Shown: positions 1-9,005 of the stretch, in pieces
Layout of the letters: the number at the start of each line of letters is the position of its first letter
Position numbering within the stretch: position 1 is the stretch's first letter
From: Sulfurospirillum deleyianum DSM 6946
GTDB taxonomy: Bacteria; Campylobacterota; Campylobacteria; Campylobacterales; Sulfurospirillaceae
Direction: 5' to 3'
Length of the DNA stretch: 64,000 nt
Assembly: GCF_000024885.1 (NCBI RefSeq)
Contig: NC_013512.1
Span: forward strand, 930,001-994,000
The notes under the pieces: generated by a model
The model's database searches: none
Told to the model about the DNA's origin: nothing
What the model saw: the letters and a program-made list of their open reading frames with translations, nothing else
Position numbers and translations under genes: made by a program

Positions 1-305
1 TGAACGTGGTGCAACTATCGTTACATCCAATCTCGTCTTTAGTCAGTGGAGTGGCATCTTTGCCAATGATAAAGTGGTAACGACTGCCATTTTAGATAGA
101 TTATTACATCACTCCCATATTATCAATATTCTAGGAGATTCATTTCGTTTAAAAGAGAAAAAAGATGAGGGAATCGTAGATTCAGATTTGTATAAGTTTA
201 AAGCTAAAAATTCGGTGAAAGGAGAAGAAATAACGCAAGGTGCTTAAGGTTACGTTTCGTAATTTTTTTACGAAAAAACTGCTGAATTTAACTCCGCCCT
301 TGACA
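1..305 (+). mobile_element. IS21-family insertion sequence, right end (copy 1, cut by window edge)
   Basis: The window opens inside an IS21-family element. Bases 1-305 match 14412-14716 of the complete copy and end in the same terminal repeat (reverse complement TGTCAAGGGCGGAGTTAAA). It carries the 3' part of istB, then a 58-bp tail with a small hairpin (cgtttcgta...tacgaaaaa). The right flank (tataaaatac) cuts into a minus-strand gene. The left end lies outside the window, so a target duplication cannot be checked. Confidence 0.93.
2..247 (+). CDS. istB: IstB ATPase of IS21 family, C-terminal part
   Basis: This is the last 81 codons of the IS21 helper ATPase IstB, which loads the IstA transposase on target DNA. 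The reading frame starts in codon ERGATIV, a conserved stretch of the DnaC-like AAA+ domain, and ends in QGA-stop. It matches residues 193-273 of the complete copy at 13837-14658. The start and Walker A motif are outside the window, so it is partial because of the window edge and not because of a mutation that I can see. Confidence 0.92.
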   Translation, partial: ERGATIVTSNLVFSQWSGIFANDKVVTTAILDRLLHHSHIINILGDSFRLKEKKDEGIVDSDLYKFKAKNSVKGEEITQGA

Positions 306-617
306 TATAAAATACTCTTTTGTGTTGTACCCCACCACAAAGTCTCCATCAAAACCCAGTGATCCAATGTCTCCAATATGTTGAATGATCAATTGATATG
401 CCAAAGAAGCTTCAGATGCAAGGATAAAAAAGCCATCCCTGACATTTGTGAGATGATGATTCAAAGTATGGAATCTTTCGATATGTTCATATTGTGCATG
501 TGGTAAATACGCATCTAAAAAACGTTTTACAAATAAGGTTTGTTCTTTTTCGATTGCTCCAATAAAGAACAAAGACGTAGAAGAAGGTAAGGAAGATAAA
601 AAAGTTAAATGTGGCAT
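306..617 (-). pseudogene. Hypothetical protein gene truncated by IS21
   Basis: A minus-strand gene starts at ATG 617-615 with an upstream AAAGG at a good distance. About 104 codons (MPHLTFLSSLP... to ...KEYFICQ) run into the IS21 terminal repeat at 305. The last three residues of the open frame are IS sequence. The product is not recognised. The remaining part has no clear signal peptide or membrane segment and reads as an ordinary soluble fold. The 3' end is lost, since the other flank of this IS is outside the window. It lies back to back with a diverged copy of the gene end found at 15770-15903, so it probably belongs to a rearranged junction. Confidence 0.5.
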
Positions 618-636
618 GATAAACCTTTAAAGAGTA

Positions 637-773
637 ATGTTTGAACAACGAAATTCTAAAGTTTTATGTGGACATATTCATGTCGCATTAAAAAACGAAG
701 ATGATATGCAACACCAAATTATCTTAGAAAGTGTTGTGGGTGAGTTTAGGAGATTGATGAAAAAAGCTGTTTA
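637..773 (+). pseudogene. Remnant of small membrane-protein gene (paralogue of 15649-15903)
   Basis: The frame from ATG 637 encodes 45 residues ending QIILESVVGEFRRLMKKAV. These align with the C-terminus of the protein at 15649-15903 (QIILGSAVKEFRRLVKKNS). The N-terminal membrane part is absent. What follows (774-1046) also parallels the DNA after that gene, so this is the left edge of a diverged duplicated segment and not an independent gene. No good ribosome site precedes the ATG. Confidence 0.55.
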
Positions 774-887
774 AAATTTACTATTGATTAACAAAGAGTT
801 TGAAAACTATTTAATCTGTTATCTTATACTTTCACTACCAAGACAAAAACCTCCTTTTTGTGAATAATCTAACACTTTTTTATAACC

Positions 888-915
888 AACGCTCGAATTG
901 CCCGGTTCGAGCGTT
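888..915. terminator. Perfect 10-bp hairpin, terminator-like
   Basis: AACGCTCGAA at 888-897 pairs with TTCGAGCGTT at 906-915 across an 8-base loop, followed by a pyrimidine-rich run (tctttctttc). A related hairpin with the same stem is at 7498-7525. It may end the transcript of the remnant at 637-773. Confidence 0.5.
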
Positions 916-1018
916 TCTTTCTTTCAAAGTCTCAAATACACTTCATTTTAATCATAAATTAACTTAGGTTCATAATATTATTGGCTATAATCGAATGAAT
1001 TAATCATAAAGAAGTATC

Positions 1019-1046
1019 GTGAGACTGATTCATTTTTCGGACACGT
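1019..1046 (+). pseudogene. sbcD: Truncated sbcD start (nine codons)
   Basis: GTG at 1019 begins VRLIHFSDT, matching the first nine residues of the intact SbcD at 16091 (VKLIHFSDT). A promoter copy (TATAAT at 986-991) sits at the same distance. At 1045-1047 homology stops and a short dispersed repeat (GTGTCAGACGAAG) begins, so the gene is broken inside the first metal-binding motif. Confidence 0.75.
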
Positions 1047-1067
1047 GTCAGACGAAGTACAATTCTA
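1045..1067 (+). repeat. Short dispersed repeat, copy 1
   Basis: The block GTGTCAGACGAAGTACAATT is shared with 4298-4321 and 7643-7666. A reverse core (CGTCTAACAC) lies at 1979-1988. It marks the exact end of sbcD homology, so it is a recombination scar or boundary site. It is not integron attC as far as I can see, because no paired core site was found. Confidence 0.55.
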
Positions 1068-1175
1068 TACATATAGAATTTTTTTTAAAAGCTTCTTGCA
1101 GATTTAGTAAACATGAAGATATAAGTTTGCCTCTAATATAAGGCGTTGACACTAAAATTAAAAGGAATATGCAGC

Positions 1176-1916
1176 ATGGCAAAATACATCTTGTTTGATA
1201 CCGAAACCACAGGAAATAACGAAGAAGATAGAATCATACAAATTGGTGCGATGATTGTTGATGCCAAAGGCCAAGTAGAAGTATTTGATGAGTTGTGTAG
1301 CACCGTGTTACCTATTAAAGTAGAGGCTATGGCTGTCCATGGAATTACTCCCAATTTAATTGAAGGCAAAGGCCTTTTTACTGATACCAATTTTTATAAA
1401 ACATTGCTTTCTCTCAATAATCAAGAAAATTACCTCATAGCGCATAATATGCCTTTTGATATGGGTATGTTGCAAAAAGAGGGATTTATTCCAGACCTTA
1501 AAATCATCGATACGCTTAGAGTTGCAAAGCATCTAATCCCAAATTCTCCATCAAAAGCACTTCAGTATCTTAGATATGATCTTGAACTCTACAAAAATGA
1601 ACAAGCTGAAGCAGATAAATACAATATAACGATAAAAGCACACGATGCGATTGGTGATGTTCTTGTTATGAAATTACTCTTGTCCAAGCTTGTAGTCCTT
1701 GTAAAAGAGAACTATCCAGATGTTAATCCAATGATAAAGATGGAAGAGCTTACTAGCACACCAATTTTTATAGAGACTTTTACTTTTGGTAAATACAAAG
1801 ATCGTAAAATTGCTGAAGTTTGCAATGAAGATATGGGTTATATAAATTGGATGAAGAAGAATATGGATTTAGATGAAGACATGAAATATACGCTTGATAA
1901 GATTATAAAGGGATAG
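1176..1916 (+). CDS. DEDDh 3'-5' exonuclease (DnaQ/ExoX-like)
   Basis: This is a 246-residue exonuclease of the DnaQ-like family, which removes nucleotides from 3' ends. Visible motifs are Exo I FDTETTG near residue 7, Exo II HNMPFDMGM near residue 92, and Exo III HDAIGD near residue 155 with the DEDDh histidine. The C-terminal 50 residues (FTFGKYKDRKIAEV...) resemble the tail found in ExoX-like proteins. I chose ATG 1176 because AAAGGAAT precedes it; an upstream ATG at 1146 would add ten residues without support. It stands alone, just after the broken sbcD. It is flanked by the short repeat at 1045 and its inverted core at 1979, so it may be a cargo gene. It is not the replicative epsilon subunit by context. 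Confidence 0.85.
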   Translation: MAKYILFDTETTGNNEEDRIIQIGAMIVDAKGQVEVFDELCSTVLPIKVEAMAVHGITPNLIEGKGLFTDTNFYKTLLSLNNQENYLIAHNMPFDMGMLQKEGFIPDLKIIDTLRVAKHLIPNSPSKALQYLRYDLELYKNEQAEADKYNITIKAHDAIGDVLVMKLLLSKLVVLVKENYPDVNPMIKMEELTSTPIFIETFTFGKYKDRKIAEVCNEDMGYINWMKKNMDLDEDMKYTLDKIIKG

Positions 1917-1978
1917 TTAGTTGATCGAAGTACTGGTAGCTCCAAACCTTCAAACACAAAGATTTTAGAAACTATTGG

Positions 1979-1988
1979 CGTCTAACAC
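1979..1988 (-). repeat. Short dispersed repeat core, inverted copy
   Basis: CGTCTAACAC is the reverse complement of GTGTTAGACG, the core of the repeat at 4298. Together with copy 1 at 1045 it brackets the exonuclease gene in inverted orientation. It is only ten bases, so chance is possible. Confidence 0.3.
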
Positions 1989-2131
1989 AGGTTTATAAAC
2001 ACTCACAAATTTTTAGATAAGTACATATCAGATATTACAATGATTAGATTTTATCAGCTTAACGTTGGCCTAAATATTGGGGATGGATACATAGCAAATA
2101 AAAGAATAAATTAAAAAATGTGAAAAGTAGA

Positions 2132-2153
2132 GGAAAGTGTGGATGCACTTTCC
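2132..2153. other. Perfect 8-bp hairpin in intergenic region
   Basis: GGAAAGTG (2132-2139) pairs with CACTTTCC (2146-2153) over a six-base loop. It lies in the gene-poor stretch 1917-2237, whose only other structure is the hairpin at 2172-2192. There is no T-run directly after it, so this could be an operator or RNA element. Confidence 0.4.
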
Positions 2154-2171
2154 TTCATTGACAGAGTTGCC

Positions 2172-2196
2172 AAAGACTCTTAAGTGGTCTTTTGTA
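2172..2196 (+). terminator. Terminator-like hairpin
   Basis: AAAGAC (2172-2177) pairs with GTCTTT (2187-2192), followed by TTGTAATTT. It would end transcription from the exonuclease before the helix-turn-helix gene. Confidence 0.4.
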
Positions 2197-2237
2197 ATTT
2201 GGAAGATAATTTGATAACTTCATGTAAAGATTGTCAA

Positions 2238-2336
2238 ATGAACGTGGCATTAGAACATTTATCTCTTTTGCCAGAGATTTTAGAAAAACTCAAGTTGATT
2301 GAAAAAAATTTAGCTAACTTTGAAACAAAGCGTTGA
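2238..2336 (+). CDS. Small ORF, N-terminal helix of the following DNA-binding protein
   Basis: ATG 2238 opens 32 codons (MNVALEHLSLLPEILEKL... to ...FETKR) ending in TGA at 2334-2336. The next gene starts at 2337 in the same frame. Excisionase-like proteins of this type often have such an N-terminal helix joined to the helix-turn-helix by a Lys-Arg-Trp-Leu-Asn stretch; here the Trp position reads TGA. So this is either a separate, translationally coupled leader or the first part of one gene broken by a TGG-to-TGA change. The gene at 37757 has the fused form of helix plus DNA-binding domain. Confidence 0.4.
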   Translation: MNVALEHLSLLPEILEKLKLIEKNLANFETKR

Positions 2337-2567
2337 ATGAATGTTAAAGAAGTTGGGAACTACCTTGGATATTCAGCTGATCATATTTATAAATTAAGAG
2401 ATGAAGAGTTTGTTGAAGGCATTCATTTTCATAAAAAAGGCAAACTTCTATTTGATAGAATTGAAATTGATAAATGGGTAATAGGTGATTCACAAAACAA
2501 ATATCTTCATTCTAAAGAAAGGGTTGATGCTATTTTAAAATCGGTTTTGGACAAAAGTAATTCTTGA
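2337..2567 (+). CDS. Excisionase/MerR-type helix-turn-helix protein
   Basis: A 76-residue DNA-binding protein. NVKEVGNYLGYSADHIYKL (residues 2-20) is a typical excisionase-type helix-turn-helix, followed by GIHFHKKGKLLFDRIEIDKW, the wing and short strand seen in AlpA/Xis-like proteins. The ATG follows directly on the TGA of the small upstream ORF, in frame, with no separate ribosome site. Expression therefore needs translational coupling or an original fusion. It precedes a parA-like operon and could regulate excision or that operon. The family is clear, but its target is unknown. Confidence 0.7.
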   Translation: MNVKEVGNYLGYSADHIYKLRDEEFVEGIHFHKKGKLLFDRIEIDKWVIGDSQNKYLHSKERVDAILKSVLDKSNS

Positions 2568-2592
2568 TAAAAAATCAATATTAAACTATAAT
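2564..2592 (+). promoter_or_regulatory. Sigma-70 type promoter for the parA-like gene
   Basis: TTGATA (2564-2569), a 17-bp spacer and TATAAT (2587-2592) lie 35 bp before ATG 2627. The ribosome site is AAAAGG at about 2616. Confidence 0.65.
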
Positions 2593-2626
2593 ATAACAGT
2601 TAAATAACACTATTAAAAGGTTATAT

Positions 2627-3187
2627 ATGATTATTTCTGTTATCAATAAAAAAGGTGGTGTAGGTAAAACACCTATCTCATTTTCTCTAGCTAAAGATCT
2701 CGGCTATTACTTACAGTCTAATGATAATTCAGTCATTGAATCCATTTACCCCGATATGGCAAAGATCTCATCAAACCCTGAGATTATTGAAAATTGTGTG
2801 TATGACTTTGGAGGATTTGTATCATCAGGTGTCCTTCCTATTCTAAAAGCAAGCGCTGCTATTTTAATTCCAACATCCAATGATTATAATTCTATCCTTC
2901 GTACTGTTGAAACCATTGAAGAGATTCAACCTTTGAATGAGAATCTTTTTATTGTTGTCACAAAGACAGAAAAAGAGAGTGATTTTGAGACAGTGAAAAG
3001 TGCTATTAATCAGCATTTTGATAATTTAGAATTTTTTGAGCTTCGACTTTCTAAAGCCTTTAAAAATACTATTGAAACAGGTTTGAGTCTCACTGAGCTT
3101 TATCATGAAACACCTCTTTCAAAAAGTGCTTATAAAACAGTGTACCGTCAGTATAAAACAATTCTCGATCTTTTTAAAGGAGAATAA
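2627..3187 (+). CDS. ParA/MinD-like partition ATPase
   Basis: A 186-residue ParA-family ATPase, shorter than classical plasmid ParA because it lacks the N-terminal DNA-binding region. The deviant Walker A motif KKGGVGKT (residues 8-15) is at the N-terminus. The usual following Thr/Ser is replaced by Pro-Ile (GKTPI). The Walker A' region YDFGG is near residue 65. Three bases separate it from a small ribbon-helix-helix gene, the layout of type Ib partition cassettes (ParA plus a small RHH partner). This suggests the segment was once part of a plasmid or an integrative conjugative element. A well-formed promoter lies just upstream. Confidence 0.8.
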   Translation: MIISVINKKGGVGKTPISFSLAKDLGYYLQSNDNSVIESIYPDMAKISSNPEIIENCVYDFGGFVSSGVLPILKASAAILIPTSNDYNSILRTVETIEEIQPLNENLFIVVTKTEKESDFETVKSAINQHFDNLEFFELRLSKAFKNTIETGLSLTELYHETPLSKSAYKTVYRQYKTILDLFKGE

Positions 3188-3192
3188 TCACC

Positions 3193-3450
3193 ATGGCTGA
3201 AAAGAAATCGATTGATTCTATTTTGGGAAAAGCAAAAACAACAGTGACTTCTACTTTTGCAGAGAGTGAACGTAAAAAAGGTGGACGTCCTAGAAAACCT
3301 GAGTGTGAACATGCTAAAGAGAATCGCTTCGCTACTTACTTTAGCCCAAGCGAACTAGCACTTGTTGAATCGGCTGCGAATAGTTATGGTATGACCATTG
3401 GCAAGTTTATAAAAATGGCAGCGCTCAGGATGGCAAAAATAGAAAAATAG
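3193..3450 (+). CDS. Ribbon-helix-helix partner protein of ParA
   Basis: An 85-residue basic protein. The N-terminal half is polar and flexible, with a KKGGRPRKP patch (residues 28-36). Residues 44-80 (NRFATYFSPSELALVESAA...) fit a ribbon-helix-helix dimer as in CopG, ParG or MobC. It starts five bases after parA, so the two are co-transcribed. As a ParG-like protein it would bind a centromere-like site and stimulate the ATPase. The inverted repeat at 3491-3525 is a candidate site. A MobC-like accessory role is the alternative, but no relaxase is in the window. Confidence 0.65.
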   Translation: MAEKKSIDSILGKAKTTVTSTFAESERKKGGRPRKPECEHAKENRFATYFSPSELALVESAANSYGMTIGKFIKMAALRMAKIEK

Positions 3451-3490
3451 TTGTTTATTAACGCTATTATACTATTATAAAATATTAGTA

Positions 3491-3525
3491 TATGTTCATA
3501 AAATATTTCATAATTTATGAACATA
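3491..3525. promoter_or_regulatory. 12-bp inverted repeat, operator or centromere-like site
   Basis: TATGTTCATAAA (3491-3502) and TTTATGAACATA (3514-3525) form a perfect inverted repeat with an 11-bp AT-rich spacer. It lies between the ParA/RHH pair and the promoter (TATAAT 3560-3565) of mntA-hepT. It could bind the RHH protein, or be a bidirectional terminator. Confidence 0.5.
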
Positions 3526-3594
3526 TCTCTAACAATGAAGTGACTAGTTATGAATGTGTTATAATATAGCTAATTAATTTTAAAGGAGGCAGGT

Positions 3595-3885
3595 ATGAGT
3601 CGTGAAGATATTTTATCTTTTTTACAAACGCATAAAGATGAGCTTTATCAAAAATATTCTGTCACTAAAATTGGTTTATTTGGTAGCTATGCAAAAGGTA
3701 CAGCAACGAATGAAAGTGATGTTGACGTCATTGTTCAGCTCGATAAACCAAATCTCTTAACTCTCTCAGCTATTCGCCAAGAATTACAAGAGAGCTTTAA
3801 AACACCTGTTGATGTTATTCGCCTTAGAGATACAATGAATCCTTTTTTAAAACAGCAAATTACACAAGAAGCTATTTATGTCTAA
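3595..3885 (+). CDS. mntA: MntA-type antitoxin, minimal nucleotidyltransferase
   Basis: This 96-residue protein is the antitoxin of a HEPN-MNT toxin-antitoxin pair. MntA proteins AMPylate the HEPN toxin and so silence it. The nucleotidyltransferase signature is complete: GSYAKGTATNESDVDVIV, with Gly30-Ser31 and catalytic Asp42 and Asp44. A strong ribosome site (AAAGGAGG) precedes ATG 3595, and a TATAAT box is at 3560-3565. It overlaps hepT by 8 bases, the usual arrangement. Confidence 0.9.
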   Translation: MSREDILSFLQTHKDELYQKYSVTKIGLFGSYAKGTATNESDVDVIVQLDKPNLLTLSAIRQELQESFKTPVDVIRLRDTMNPFLKQQITQEAIYV

Positions 3886-4264
3886 TACCATTTTAGTGAT
3901 AGAGACACTAAAACAGATTGCAAACTCAGCAGAAAGAATCTTACTTCGCTTCGCAAAAGTTCCTAATTTGGATTATTTTCTAATAACTGATGAGGGACTT
4001 GAAAAACTCGATGCATTTTGTATGCAACTTATTGCCATTGGTGAGAGCCTTAAACATATTGATAAACTTACCAACAATTTACTTCTTAAAAATTACCCTG
4101 AGATTGATTGGAAAGCTGTCAAAGGGATGAGAGATATTATTACACATCACTATTTTGATCTGGATGCAGAAGCAGTTTATGATGTGTGCCAAAATGACAT
4201 CAAACCTCTTTTGGATGCCATTAATCGAATTATTGCGGATGTAGAAAAAGAGTCTTCACTTTAA
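3878..4264 (+). CDS. hepT: HepT-type HEPN ribonuclease toxin
   Basis: A 128-residue all-helical HEPN-family toxin. The catalytic RX4-6H motif reads RDIITHHY (Arg85, His90) with the Tyr92 that MntA partners modify. In known systems HepT cleaves RNA and is kept inactive by AMPylation. The motif is intact, so the pair should be functional. It ends 34 bases before a short dispersed repeat at 4298. The gap 4265-4423 contains only that repeat. Confidence 0.9.
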   Translation: MSNTILVIETLKQIANSAERILLRFAKVPNLDYFLITDEGLEKLDAFCMQLIAIGESLKHIDKLTNNLLLKNYPEIDWKAVKGMRDIITHHYFDLDAEAVYDVCQNDIKPLLDAINRIIADVEKESSL

Positions 4265-4297
4265 AATTCTGTATATTTATTTTCTAGAACAAAACTT

Positions 4298-4321
4298 GTG
4301 TTAGACGAAGGGCAATTTTAG
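4298..4321 (+). repeat. Short dispersed repeat, copy 2
   Basis: GTGTTAGACGAAGGGCAATT plus TTAG, matching 7643-7666 with three mismatches and 1045-1067 with a few more. It follows the hepT gene. The three forward copies lie between separate gene modules. Confidence 0.55.
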
Positions 4322-4423
4322 CCATTTCCAATTCTCTTAAAATCCTCAAATAAAAACACTTTTTACATCTTTGCACTAGCTCATCCCTATCTCGGTTTGT
4401 TGCATTTAATCTAAAGACAATAA

Positions 4424-4681
4424 TTACGCTTCTTTAAACAACTCCTCCACAGACACATCAAAGAGTTTAGAGAGTCTAAACAGATGTGAGATATTAAAAT
4501 GCTTTCCATGTGCATAGTTTTCCATATTGGCATAAAAGCCAGGAGCCTTTTGCCCAATAGAGAGTGCCACTTCAAGCTGACTCATCTTTTTTTCTTTACG
4601 AAGACGCTTTACATTCCTTGAAATCATTCTAAAAAAGGCTTCTTCCTCTTCTTCTGTCACAATATTCGGAATTTGTAACAT
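4424..4681 (-). CDS. XRE-family helix-turn-helix regulator
   Basis: An 85-residue Cro/C1-type repressor. RNVKRLRKEKKMSQLEVALSI is the first helix and turn of the XRE domain. The domain continues through a second half with NISHLFRLSKLFDVSVEELF, the usual final helices. I start at ATG 4681 because AGGGAT precedes it; the longer frame (from 4738) uses TTG. It is divergent from the lipoprotein gene at 4858 and could repress it or itself. No toxin partner is next to it. The target is unknown. Confidence 0.75.
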   Translation of the reverse strand: MLQIPNIVTEEEEEAFFRMISRNVKRLRKEKKMSQLEVALSIGQKAPGFYANMENYAHGKHFNISHLFRLSKLFDVSVEELFKEA

Positions 4682-4857
4682 TTTTATCCCTATAGATAAT
4701 TTTTCTATAAGGTTAGTTTGATTATAGTTTTCCTTCAATCCTCTATGGAGATACTCTCCATAGGAATATATTTAAAACTATATACTGTGCTTTAAAATAT
4801 TATTTTTAGAAGAGTCTTTAAGAGGAAATGTGTGATTTTACATAAAAGGAAATAGGT

Positions 4858-5113
4858 ATGAAGTATTGGGGGCATTTCGTTTCATTGAGTATGGCGGTTG
4901 TATTAAGTGGGTGTGCTTCAAGTTATTCTGATAGTGGCACGTTTATTCCAAGTCCTAAAGACGTTGGAAATATGTTATCTAAAAAAGAGACTCCGCAAGA
5001 GTTAATTGCTAAAAGTCAGGATAAGGAATTAACAAAAACCTTTGTAGAGGGTAAATTTACTAAGGTCACCAGTATTAATGCACTCCCTTATGGATTGTCC
5101 TTAGAGTGTAAAC
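4858..5113 (+). pseudogene. Lipoprotein gene, 5' part, interrupted by IS21
   Basis: ATG 4858 follows AAAGGAAATAGG. The product begins with a lipoprotein signal peptide (MKYWGHFVSLSMAVVLSGCA, lipobox LSGC, Cys19). Eighty-five codons plus one base remain before the IS21 end at 5114. Joining 5113 directly to 7216 restores the frame (…LECK-R-LSGTTVKEG…) and gives a protein of about 149 residues ending at 7409. The family is not recognised. A membrane-anchored small protein is all that can be said. Confidence 0.7.
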
Positions 5114-5171
5114 TGTCAAGGGCGGAGTTAAATTCAGCAGTTTTTTCGTAAAAAAATTACGAAACGTAACC

Positions 5172-7090
<1,919 letters not shown>

Positions 7091-7215
7091 CTGTCTCCTT
7101 TCAATATATTTGAAAAAAGACTTTAGCAGAACTAATCTGCTCATTTAAGCTTTTGGTTGTAAAAACTACTTTTTAGCAGCTTTTTATACTGCCCATTTTA
7201 ACTCCGCCCTTGACA

Positions 7216-7409
7216 GTTTGTCGGGTACAACCGTAAAAGAGGGGCTCCTTATTATTACTTTTAAAGAAGCCCCAAAAACAATCCTTTCTTACAATGCTAA
7301 AGAGGTCAAAGAGTATTTAAAAGCAAATGCACTGTATAGAGAAGATGGTTATGAATACAATGAAGAAGAAGTAGCCAAACGCTTCCCTAAACAAGTAGTT
7401 CCTAAATAA
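7216..7409 (+). pseudogene. Lipoprotein gene, 3' part, downstream of IS21
   Basis: Reading from 7216 with one base supplied by 5113 gives LSGTTVKEGLLIITFKEAP... to ...KRFPKQVVPK-stop, in frame with the 5' part. It has a charged C-terminal segment (YNEEEVAKRF). It is shown as a separate open frame only because of a TTG codon at 7218, which has no ribosome site. Confidence 0.6.
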
Positions 7410-7497
7410 TAATACTATTGACTTGGGCGTAGACATATTTTACTGCTTACTGCACTAAAATCCTACTGTACGTTAATATCCTCATATTTTTAGGTGT

Positions 7498-7525
7498 AAC
7501 GCTCGAATTTTTTTATTTGAGCGTT
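7498..7525. terminator. Hairpin sharing the stem of 888-915
   Basis: AACGCTCGAA (7498-7507) pairs with TTTGAGCGTT (7516-7525), one G-T pair, with a T-rich loop. It lies 90 bases after the lipoprotein stop. The gap 7410-7762 contains this hairpin and repeat copy 3; open frames there on either strand have no coding character. Confidence 0.45.
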
Positions 7526-7642
7526 CTTCCTTCGGTATCAGAATATTGTTTAGAGAGAGGATGGCTTTTTTGTTAATGTGGCCCAAAATTTTGTTTGTAA
7601 AAAAGAACAATTTCTTCTCTTTAGAATCTCTGCCGTTTACCT

Positions 7643-7666
7643 GTGTCAGACGAAGTGCAATTTTAG
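7643..7666 (+). repeat. Short dispersed repeat, copy 3
   Basis: GTGTCAGACGAAGTGCAATT plus TTAG. After it GGCATA (7666-7671) can pair with TATGCC further on (about 7717), so it may head a longer stem. It lies upstream of the AbiE-like promoter. Confidence 0.55.
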
Positions 7667-7762
7667 GCATATACAGTTTTGTTGAACCCTCAAAAGAAGG
7701 GCACTTTTTTAAAAGTTTATGCCTTCTTTTAGATTTTATTTGACAACTAGCATTTATACTTA

Positions 7763-7791
7763 TTGTTTTATAGCCGATATTAGTCTATAAT
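7763..7791 (+). promoter_or_regulatory. Sigma-70 type promoter for the AbiE-like pair
   Basis: TTGTTT (7763-7768), a 17-bp spacer and TATAAT (7786-7791), 19 bp before ATG 7810. The ribosome site TAGGAG is at 7798-7803. Confidence 0.6.
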
Positions 7792-7809
7792 TTCATTTAG
7801 GAGTTAGCC

Positions 7810-8253
7810 ATGCAAGAAACACAAGCACTTAATCTTTTAGATATTCCAAGAAGCACCTTTAAAGAGTGGAGCAATCCAACGCATAAAAAACATAAGCTTT
7901 ATTTACTTCTAAAACATATCGATGCAACGTATGCAGAATCGTGTATTGCTCAAAAAGTTCCTAAAAAAATACTGATTATTTTAAATCGTAATATAAAACA
8001 AGAAGAGCGATTTAGTGACAATGAGATTTTTAAACTCTTCTCTAAAAAAAGTTATGCAAAATTAACCTCGCGCGAGAGAGTGGCCTTTGCCAAAATTGTT
8101 CGTGAATGTGAAGAGGAAGAGTTCAATGAACTTTTCAATGAAGGTGTTGTTTCCAAAGAAGCTTTTCTGCATTTGTTGAGTGCTTCACCATTAGCACCAT
8201 TTTCAGCACTAACTGTATCTCATAATACTCTTTCGCGAACACGCCATGTATGA
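7810..8253 (+). CDS. AbiEi-like antitoxin candidate
   Basis: A 147-residue protein directly upstream of, and overlapping by 8 bases, an AbiEii-type nucleotidyltransferase. The N-terminus MQETQALNLLDIPRSTFKEW looks like a short helix-turn-helix, as expected for a DNA-binding antitoxin that represses its own operon. The rest is helical and charged, and I do not recognise a named domain. The antitoxin role is inferred from position; in type IV pairs the antitoxin gene comes first. Confidence 0.6.
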   Translation: MQETQALNLLDIPRSTFKEWSNPTHKKHKLYLLLKHIDATYAESCIAQKVPKKILIILNRNIKQEERFSDNEIFKLFSKKSYAKLTSRERVAFAKIVRECEEEEFNELFNEGVVSKEAFLHLLSASPLAPFSALTVSHNTLSRTRHV

Positions 8254-8896
8254 TTTTTCATCTCAAGCAAAAATGTTAGGCTATGCAATTCAAGTATTAA
8301 AAGAAGTCAACGTATACGATCAAGCCTCTTTTGGAGGAGGCACAGCATTAAGTGCTTATTATTGGAATCATCGCTATTCAACCGATGTTGATATTTTTCT
8401 TACAACGTCAGGTAGTTTACCACAGTTAAGAGCAGCTATTCAAAAGATGAATATTAGTGATGATATACGCTTTCCTGGCAACTACCTTGAAATATTGATT
8501 TCAGATACAGAAAAAATACAATTTTTTGAAACAAAACCAAAAATGCCTCAAGGTCGTATCTTAACTTCTATTTGGGAGTTTAATGATATTTACATAGAAG
8601 GTATTGAAGAAATTTTGGTTAAAAAGATTTACTATCGAGCCCATAAAGGCAATACAAGAGATATTTTTGATATTGCTGTTGGTCTAGCAAAGAACCCTAA
8701 TTTCTTTCAACTGTGTTTATCAGAAAAGGCATTGACACAAGAACATGTGGATATATTTAAAAATACATTGATGATGATTACTAATAATAAAGAGCTAATG
8801 GCAATCTATCAAGATGAAATTGCTTTAATGGAGCCAGCAAAAGAATATTTAGATTTTGCAAACCACGCACCACAAATCATATTAGATTGCTTGTAA
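8246..8896 (+). CDS. AbiEii-type nucleotidyltransferase toxin
   Basis: This 216-residue protein belongs to the AbiEii/AbiGii (DUF1814) nucleotidyltransferase family, toxins of type IV toxin-antitoxin and phage-exclusion systems. The motif GGGTALSAYYWNHRYSTDVD (residues 30-49) contains the GGTAL loop and the catalytic Asp pair. Downstream, KKIYYRAHKGNTRDIFDIAV (about 130-149) is the family's conserved Lys/Arg-Asp block. The open frame is intact. Its stop is followed after 70 bases by the conserved non-coding region of the recombinase module. Confidence 0.85.
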   Translation: MYDFSSQAKMLGYAIQVLKEVNVYDQASFGGGTALSAYYWNHRYSTDVDIFLTTSGSLPQLRAAIQKMNISDDIRFPGNYLEILISDTEKIQFFETKPKMPQGRILTSIWEFNDIYIEGIEEILVKKIYYRAHKGNTRDIFDIAVGLAKNPNFFQLCLSEKALTQEHVDIFKNTLMMITNNKELMAIYQDEIALMEPAKEYLDFANHAPQIILDCL

Positions 8897-8969
8897 AATA
8901 AACACATACCTAGTCATGCAAAAACTTCTAAATTGAATCATTTCAAATAACCTTTTACTACACTTCCGG

Positions 8970-9000
8970 TTGTAGCGACCGATAAATCGTTGAATATAAT
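8970..9000 (+). promoter_or_regulatory. Promoter of the module RNA, copy 1
   Basis: TATAAT at 8995-9000 lies in an 18-bp block (CGTTGAATATAATCTGCA) identical in copy 2. A possible -35 (TTGTAG, 8970-8975) overlaps a small hairpin CGGT...ACCG (8967-8981) and has a 19-bp spacer. Copy 2 keeps the same spacing and hairpin with different bases. Confidence 0.55.
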
Positions 9001-9005
9001 CTGCA

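Larger units (their letters stand above)
637..1046 (+). repeat. Left member of diverged direct repeat (sbcD upstream segment)
   Basis: This stretch parallels 15770-16116: the end of a small gene, a run of shared intergenic bases, an identical promoter core (ataatattattggctataat) and the first codons of sbcD. Identity by eye is high near the promoter and weaker in the middle. The middle also holds an extra hairpin at 888-915. Apart from the gene remnant, 774-1175 holds only this repeat, the hairpin, the promoter copy (TATAAT at 986-991) and the sbcD stub. Confidence 0.75.

Noticed and set aside
4298-4321. Integron attC site (GTTAGAC core)
   Set aside because: Only one side of the core is present, no paired RYYYAAC core lies at the right distance, and no integron-type integrase was seen.
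7546-7743. Open frames on both strands at 7482-7743
   Set aside because: They span the dispersed repeat and hairpins, lack ribosome sites and look non-coding.
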